DNA of 64,000 nucleotides. It comes from Armillaria gallica (Eukaryota; Basidiomycota; Agaricomycetes; Agaricales; Physalacriaceae). This document shows positions 58,053 to 64,000 of the stretch, piece after piece (position 1 is the stretch's first letter; the number at the start of each line of letters is the position of its first letter). The stretch covers positions 2,480,001-2,544,000 of the forward strand of contig JBANDB010000008.1 of assembly GCA_037576215.1 (NCBI GenBank). Reading direction: 5' to 3'. The translations under genes were made by a program, and so were the position numbers. Under the pieces are notes generated by a model. The model ran no database searches. It saw only the letters and a list, made by a program, of their open reading frames with translations, and was not told where the DNA came from.

Positions 58053-61000
58053 ATGGATCGCACAAACCCGGCCTCAAATGCACCTTCACGCTCCGGTTCG
58101 TCATCAGGCGCATTCGCCTACCAGACCCGCCTTCTTGAACGGACTTCATCCACCAGGAGCGGGGCTTCTGTGTCGAGGAACAACTCCCAGTCGGGTATGA
58201 GCATTTTGACAAACCCTACCGGCTCGTCTGCAGCTCCCAATACTCGGCGCTGGGTTCCATCTCATCGCGTCGCCAACAGCTTGGACGCTGTCCGTGGCAG
58301 ATGGGAGGAGCGTTCACGGGACGCTGCGATGGAGGATCATACGGGCTCCTCGTCATCTCCAACTAGAAGCGTGCCAAGCTCTCAGCTTTCGGCTGACAGC
58401 CAGCGACTTTCATATATTCCGTCTACTCCTTCCCATTCCAGTTCCTTGCCCGACCAACAACGGACTCCGCCATATCTCAAAAGACATACAATGCCAGCAC
58501 CCATCATTGCGTCTCCTTTGTCTCCCAACACTACAGGTGTTACCGTAGAAGCTGACCCTCTACCTTCTTCCGCCACCGCTACTCATCGAATTCACCTACC
58601 TTCTTCGTCATATGCTTCTGATAAGACCAGGCATACCGATCAATACCTATCCTCTGCCCTTTCTTCCGCAGAATCTTCCCCTTCCCCATCTCGTCATCGT
58701 GCAACCACGCTGGGTGGGTCAAGTTCGCCGAACTGGTCGTTGTCCGATCGTGAAGTAACAGCTTCACCACCGCCCGTAGCTTCGTCTTCCAACCACGATC
58801 CTTTCATTCCAACCCCACCTTCTACACCTCTGAAGAAACGACCTACGTCCTATTATGGAGGCACGTCATCTCCCGACAAAGTCACAGTCGGGCCATCCAT
58901 CCTTGATCGCACAAACTCGTACAAGCGTTCTTTAGAAACCTCAACAGCTACTAACCCCTCTGTCATGTCACCTACCCCATACCGCAGTTCCTATATGAAC
59001 AATAAGAAGGCAGCAACATATGGCGAGAGCTTGACTGCCGGAAGGAGACTTGGGAAACATTTACCGCGTATTGCCAGCGGAGATGGGGATGATCATTGGG
59101 AGGAGGAGAAGGATTCGCCCAAAGAGTGGATAGAGGCAAAGGATGTTAACCTACCCATAAAGGAGGTGAAAGCAGTCGAGACGACGCCCACAAGGAGGGA
59201 GATGCGGGTTCGTGATCTCAACGTTGGCGTAGATTCCAGCTCCGAGTCCAAACGGAGAGAGGAAATGGGTCTACCCGTCGTCGATGAAGGCGATGGAGTG
59301 GCAGGTATCCCCGGGCGTCTGCGTCTGTCGCGATACAGGGCACCCAATGCCCAGACCCCTATGCCCTCTTCACGACTAGCCAGAGGCTTATGGGCAGATA
59401 CTCAGAGGCATTTGATACAAGCTTATGAGTATCTGTGTCATGTAGGAGAGGCTCAGCAATGGATTGAAGGTTGTTTGGGAGAGGAGCTGGGTTTTGGGGT
59501 CGTTGAAATGGAGAGCGGCCTGCGAAATGGGGTTGTTCTAGCCAAACTCGTGAAAGTGTTTACTCAAGATGCCATTGTCAAGAGGATCTACGAGGTAGGC
59601 AAATACTCTTGACGGTCATTTTATTGGCGTTGACATTGTGTTATAGGCGCAAAAGTTGTCCTTCCTTCATTCAGATAATATCAACTACTTCTTTGTTTTC
59701 GTTCGTCAAGTTGGGCTACCAGAAGTATGTCAAAAATTTTATGCACTTCCAGACCAGACATTCATCAACCTTGACAGGGCTTCATTTTTGAGCTCACGGA
59801 CTTGTACGAAAAGAAGAATCTTCCAAAGGTGATATACTGCATCCACGCATTGAGGTGAAAATATATTTCTTAGCGTGATGCATGCCTCTCATGATCACGT
59901 TTGTACGCTGCACAGTCATCTCCTTGCTCGACGCGGTTTGGCAGAACGTATTGGCAATCTTTTAGGACGGCTGCAATTCTCTGACGACCAACTTCAGAAA
60001 ACTCAGAAAGGCTTGAAAGATGCAGGTGTCGCGATGCCGAATTTCGGCAACATCGGCCGGGAGCTTGCTAAGGAGATTAATGAAGAGCCGGAAGTCGAAG
60101 TAGAGACAGAGGATGAACGTTCGTACACCGTGTTCTCCCCATTGCTTCCCGCCTGACTTACTTTCATCTCAGGGCGAGATCGTTTGCTGCTCGAAAACGA
60201 AGCCTCGATTATCAAGCTTCAGTCCCAATGTCGAGGATACATTGCTCGCCAGGCTGAGGCCGCGCAACGGGATCGCATGCGACTGATTGAGCATTACGTG
60301 GCAAAAATACAAGCACGCTGCAGAGGACAGCTTCTTCGCCGAGAACTTTCCGAACAACGCAGTGAACAGCAAAACCTTGAACCCTGGGCTGTTGCACTTC
60401 AGGCATCTCTGCGGGGTGCATCGTTTCGTAGAGAGTGGCACCATCACCTTCATGATATCAGGAGTTCTTCATCCAGTGTAATCAAGATACAAGCCCAGCT
60501 GCGCGCAGTACTCCAGCGACGTCGCATGGCTGGGCTTATGGCTGCCCTACGAACAAGCCGATCTTCCTTTGTCAAGCTGCAGTCAATGGCACGCCTGCGT
60601 TTAGTGAAGAGAAGCATCAACCAGGTTTCAAAAACCTTTGTTGAACCTTCTGTCGCAACCTCGGTAATGGCAATGCAGGCGTTCTCTCGGGGTGCCATTG
60701 CTCGGCAGCGGGCTATGCAGCAAGTCAAAACGCTATATAATTATGAAGGGACTTTCATTGCCCTCCAGTCCCAGTGTCGGGGTATCCTCGTTCGCCGGCA
60801 GATGCGTAAACAGATGGCAAAGCTGGAGGATGTCACGCAGACGGTCGTACGTATACAGGCTGCTTCGAGGACCTATCTAGCGAGGAAACGTCTTTTATCA
60901 CTTATACGAGGACTACGAAAGGCCACTGCATCAGTCGTCAGTTTCCAGACGATCGCAAGAACCAAGATTGTCCGACAACAGCACAAGGCGATGACTCGGG

Positions 61001-64000
61001 CATTGATGACTGTCAGTACCATCAAAGCTGTGGGGAGTCTACAGGCTCTAGCTCGTGCCTCCCTAGCGCGTAGCAAACACCAAGAAGTCACCAGAAAATT
61101 GGAATTTGTCGCGCCTGACATGGTCCGCTTTCAGGCTGTCGCACGGGGCGTACTTGCTCGGGATGACTACTTTGCTTGGCGGGATCATCTTTTTGCTAGT
61201 CAAGATGTTGCCACGTTCCTGCAGGCCCTGTTACGAGGTGCCATGGTCCGGCGCAAATTCCGTTCGAAAATGGATTACTACCGCTCGAACCTAAGCAAGG
61301 TTATTCAAATTCAGTCTCTCATGCGCGCAAAGGAAACTCGAGAACAATACCGACAGCTCACCATGGGTCAGAACGTCACTGTCGGAACAATCAAAAATTT
61401 CGTACACCTGTTAGATGACTCGGAGGCCGATTTCCAGGATGAGATCACGGTTGAGAGGCTGAGGAAGCGGGTGGTGCAGCAAATCCGGGAGAATCAAGCT
61501 TTGGAGAACGATCTTAATGATCTGGACACCAAGATCGGTCTAGTCGTAGAAAACATGAAGACAGTTAAGCGGCGACATACTGACAATGCCGCAGGTCATG
61601 CCGCCCGGACTTCATTGCTTGCTGCTCACGGCGATCCATTCTCAGGACCCAACACTCTGGACCACACTGCTCGACGGAAACTTGAATTGTATCAACAACT
61701 GTTCTATCTCCTTCAAACAAGAGGAGAATACTTAAGCCGCCTTTTCCATCACATTTCACAAGGGAACGCCGCTGAATCGAATCGCCGATTCGTTGAGCGG
61801 GTCGTATTGACCCTATTTGGTTATGGTCAAGACAGCCGGGAAGACTATTTGTTACTCAAGGTTTTCCAAGTACGTGAAACGCTACTTGATACATATTTGT
61901 CAAGGTTGACGAGCTCTTGGTTTACAGCTAGCCATCCGAGATGAGTTTGTTTTGGCTACGTCACCGAGCGACATCGTACGCGGACATCCGATGTATATCA
62001 ACATCGCCGTGCATTACCTTAGGCAGAAACAAGCCGTCTATGTACGAGAAGCCTTTCAAGATGCTATTCAGAAGCTGGTCGATCATCCCGACCTTGACCT
62101 GGAAGCCGACCCTTGCGCGGTACGTGTGTGGACCTCATCGATTTTTGCGAAGTAAATAAGTCCCTTTAGATATATGAGGAAAGAATCAGACGCGAAGAAA
62201 TGAGGTCTGAAGTTCCCATTAATAAGGCAAAACAAGTCAGCTTTCATGAAGCCTTGAGGGACCCGGATACTAGGGCTATTTACATCCGACGTGAGTGCCA
62301 TACGTGTGTCACACTGTCTCTGGATACTAAACCTTCCAGACATTCAAATGTTGCAATGGGCCACAACCGTGATGGTGCAAGCGATCATGGAGTCGACGAA
62401 AAAGATGCCATACAGTATACGCTATCTTGCCCGGGAAACTCTCAACGTGGCTCGCGTAAGTGTTTCGTCTATAGCTGATCTTGCTGTGCCTTAAAGTCTA
62501 TTTAGGAGATGTATCCGGATGCTCCTGATGAAGTATATGCTGCATGCATTGGAAGACTGGTATTCTATCGCTATATCAATCCCGCTATCGTGTATGCCTC
62601 ATCTGTATTATATCGTCATCTATGCTGACACAGACCAGGACCCCTGAATCGTTCAACATCATTTCGACAACTCTCGATGTCCAGTCTCGTAGCAACTTGT
62701 CCGAGGTTTCTCGTGTACTTACACAGATAACGAGTGGATCACCGTTCGGCGAGGATAACCCTAGTTATGTCCCCATCAATGATTATGTTCGGAAGACCAT
62801 CGACGAAATGACGGCATGGCTTCTTGAAGGTGACTAAACAAGTGACTTTCACGATTCGTGATACTGACCATTGGCCCCCTAGTTGCTAACGTACCAGATG
62901 CAGAGACTCAGTTTCATGCTCACGAATTCCTTGACGCCACGGTACAACCCAAGCCGATCTATATCTCTCCAAATGAAATTTATACTATGCACGGATTGTT
63001 GTCGCAGCATCAAGATAGCCTGGTACGTTCGATTCGACAAAATAAAACCATTCTAAAGTTCTTCATTCGTAGGGTCAATCCGCCGATAATGCACTTAAAA
63101 TCATTTTAAGGGAATTAGATGGTGTTCCTCATTTTGGTAATGAAGAGCTGAAAGACGCTAGAGATCATGTCATTACGCTAGAACTCACCAATCGGTTTGC
63201 CGACGTCAAAGGTAAGGTCAATCTATAAGACAATGATGCTTACTCATCCGCAATCAGATCCGCATGCCGAGGAGAAGGCGCTCTGGGTACAAGCTAAGCG
63301 CGGTGTTTTGGCAATTCTTCGCGTACAACCGGCGCAAGACCTGGTGGAATCGTTACTGCAGCCGGTAACGGACGATGACGAGCTTATATGGGAGGGCATC
63401 CTGGATGCAGAGATCGTGAACGAAGAGGCTAGACACACCCACCCTGGACGTCAAGCCTCCCAAGCTGTCGCTGATTCTGCGTACCGTCTGGAAGACATTC
63501 GATCGTAAGCTTGAAATTGTTCAAGTCGGTCAAAGGGACTAACATGCGATCAGATTAACTTTCCGGGCCGTCAAAGCGCTGGCTATCTCGTACTTATTGA
63601 AGCTGGAGGAACGAGGAAAGATATCTCGTGCCGATGGTTTCCAAGGCATTCTCAATGCCATCGCTGGTGATGTTCGCAGTAAACACCGGAAGCGCATCCA
63701 GAGACAACAAGAAATGGAAAGTATGAATGAGGCGCTGAGACAGTTAGGTGAGAGGAAAAAGGAGTTTGAAGAGAAAATTGATAGCTACCACCGTTATGCC
63801 CAATCATCTATGGCTACCATGGTCACAAAACCGTACGTTCATCATATTGGTTTTCCGGATTGCTGAGGCGAATCAGTTCTTTAACAATAGGCGCATCAAA
63901 CGCTTCACCTTACCTTTCACCAAACAGTATTTCCATCTTCGTGATCTCCAAAAATCGGGACAGAACCCGAAGTTTGGTTCATACCTGTACAGCGCCAAGG
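58053..64000 (+). CDS. RNG2: IQGAP-family scaffold (Iqg1/Rng2-like), 3' end off the window
   Basis: Scaffold that organises actin and the contractile ring during cytokinesis. Fifteen exons visible: 58053-59594, 59647-59724, 59778-59854, 59916-60118, 60173-61869, 61928-62119, 62170-62290, 62340-62455, 62506-62591, 62639-62829, 62883-63022, 63073-63211, 63258-63504, 63554-63832 and 63892 to the edge, about 1739 codons in consistent phase. Seen: a long disordered N-terminus, a calponin-homology domain ([40 protein letters not shown]), about thirteen IQ-like motifs ([37 protein letters not shown]), a RasGAP-related domain ([24 protein letters not shown]) and the start of RasGAP_C. Rng2-type GAP domains usually lack activity. 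Confidence 0.95.

Overview
The window is nuclear DNA of a basidiomycete fungus, most likely an Agaricomycete. Thirty protein genes lie on both strands in about 64 kb. Nearly all are cut by introns of 41-61 nt with GT-AG ends, and exon phases sum correctly in the models given here. The gene content also fits: an Opy2-type HOG anchor, a GPI-anchored chitin deacetylase, a GH28 rhamnogalacturonase, IQGAP, a GCK-III kinase and fungal HIS6. No rRNA, recognisable tRNA, CRISPR array, prophage or intact transposon was seen. All functions come from reading motifs and families by eye.

Layout. 1-4.4 kb: a PX/DUF3818 lipid-trafficking protein (cut by the left edge, with an apparent one-base frameshift), an orphan 138-residue protein and a CCDC47-like ER protein. 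4.7-9.1 kb: a rhamnogalacturonase with two GC-AG introns, divergent from a 13-exon polysaccharide deacetylase. 9.2-14.2 kb: histone H3, an amidase and an STB6-like protein. 14.9-24.2 kb: a RING-LON protein, a gene-poor 2 kb, a DUF2470 membrane protein, Elg1/ATAD5 and a bHLH factor. 24.6-32.5 kb: TFIIF alpha, chitin deacetylase, a 1.5 kb gene-poor stretch and a GCK-III kinase. 33.2-44.8 kb: RPL35, HIS6, a membrane-anchored aspartic protease, a PPR-like mitochondrial protein, a small secreted orphan, OST1 and CAF16. 45-53.9 kb: OPY2, YOS1, mitochondrial uL22, AIR1/2, CDC20 and an E2-like variant. 54-64 kb: VIP1/ASP1 divergent from an IQGAP that runs off the right edge.

Most neighbours are unrelated housekeeping genes, so this is not a metabolic cluster. 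Functional themes do recur: cell-wall and plant-wall polysaccharides (GH28, two CE4 deacetylases), secretion and ER (CCDC47, OST1, YOS1), S phase and chromosomes (H3, Elg1, Cdc20), and polarity or signalling (OPY2, GCK-III, VIP1, IQGAP). Several close divergent pairs probably share promoters (uL22m/YOS1, amidase/STB6, VIP1/IQGAP, CAF16/OPY2, DUF2470/ELG1).

No wholly new system stands out. The most unusual signals concern gene architecture: a 3-nt exon, a 12-nt exon, three GC-AG introns, a repeated intron position in the AIR zinc knuckles, an MCB-rich palindrome in the histone H3 promoter, and a protease with a long repeat-bearing cytoplasmic tail.
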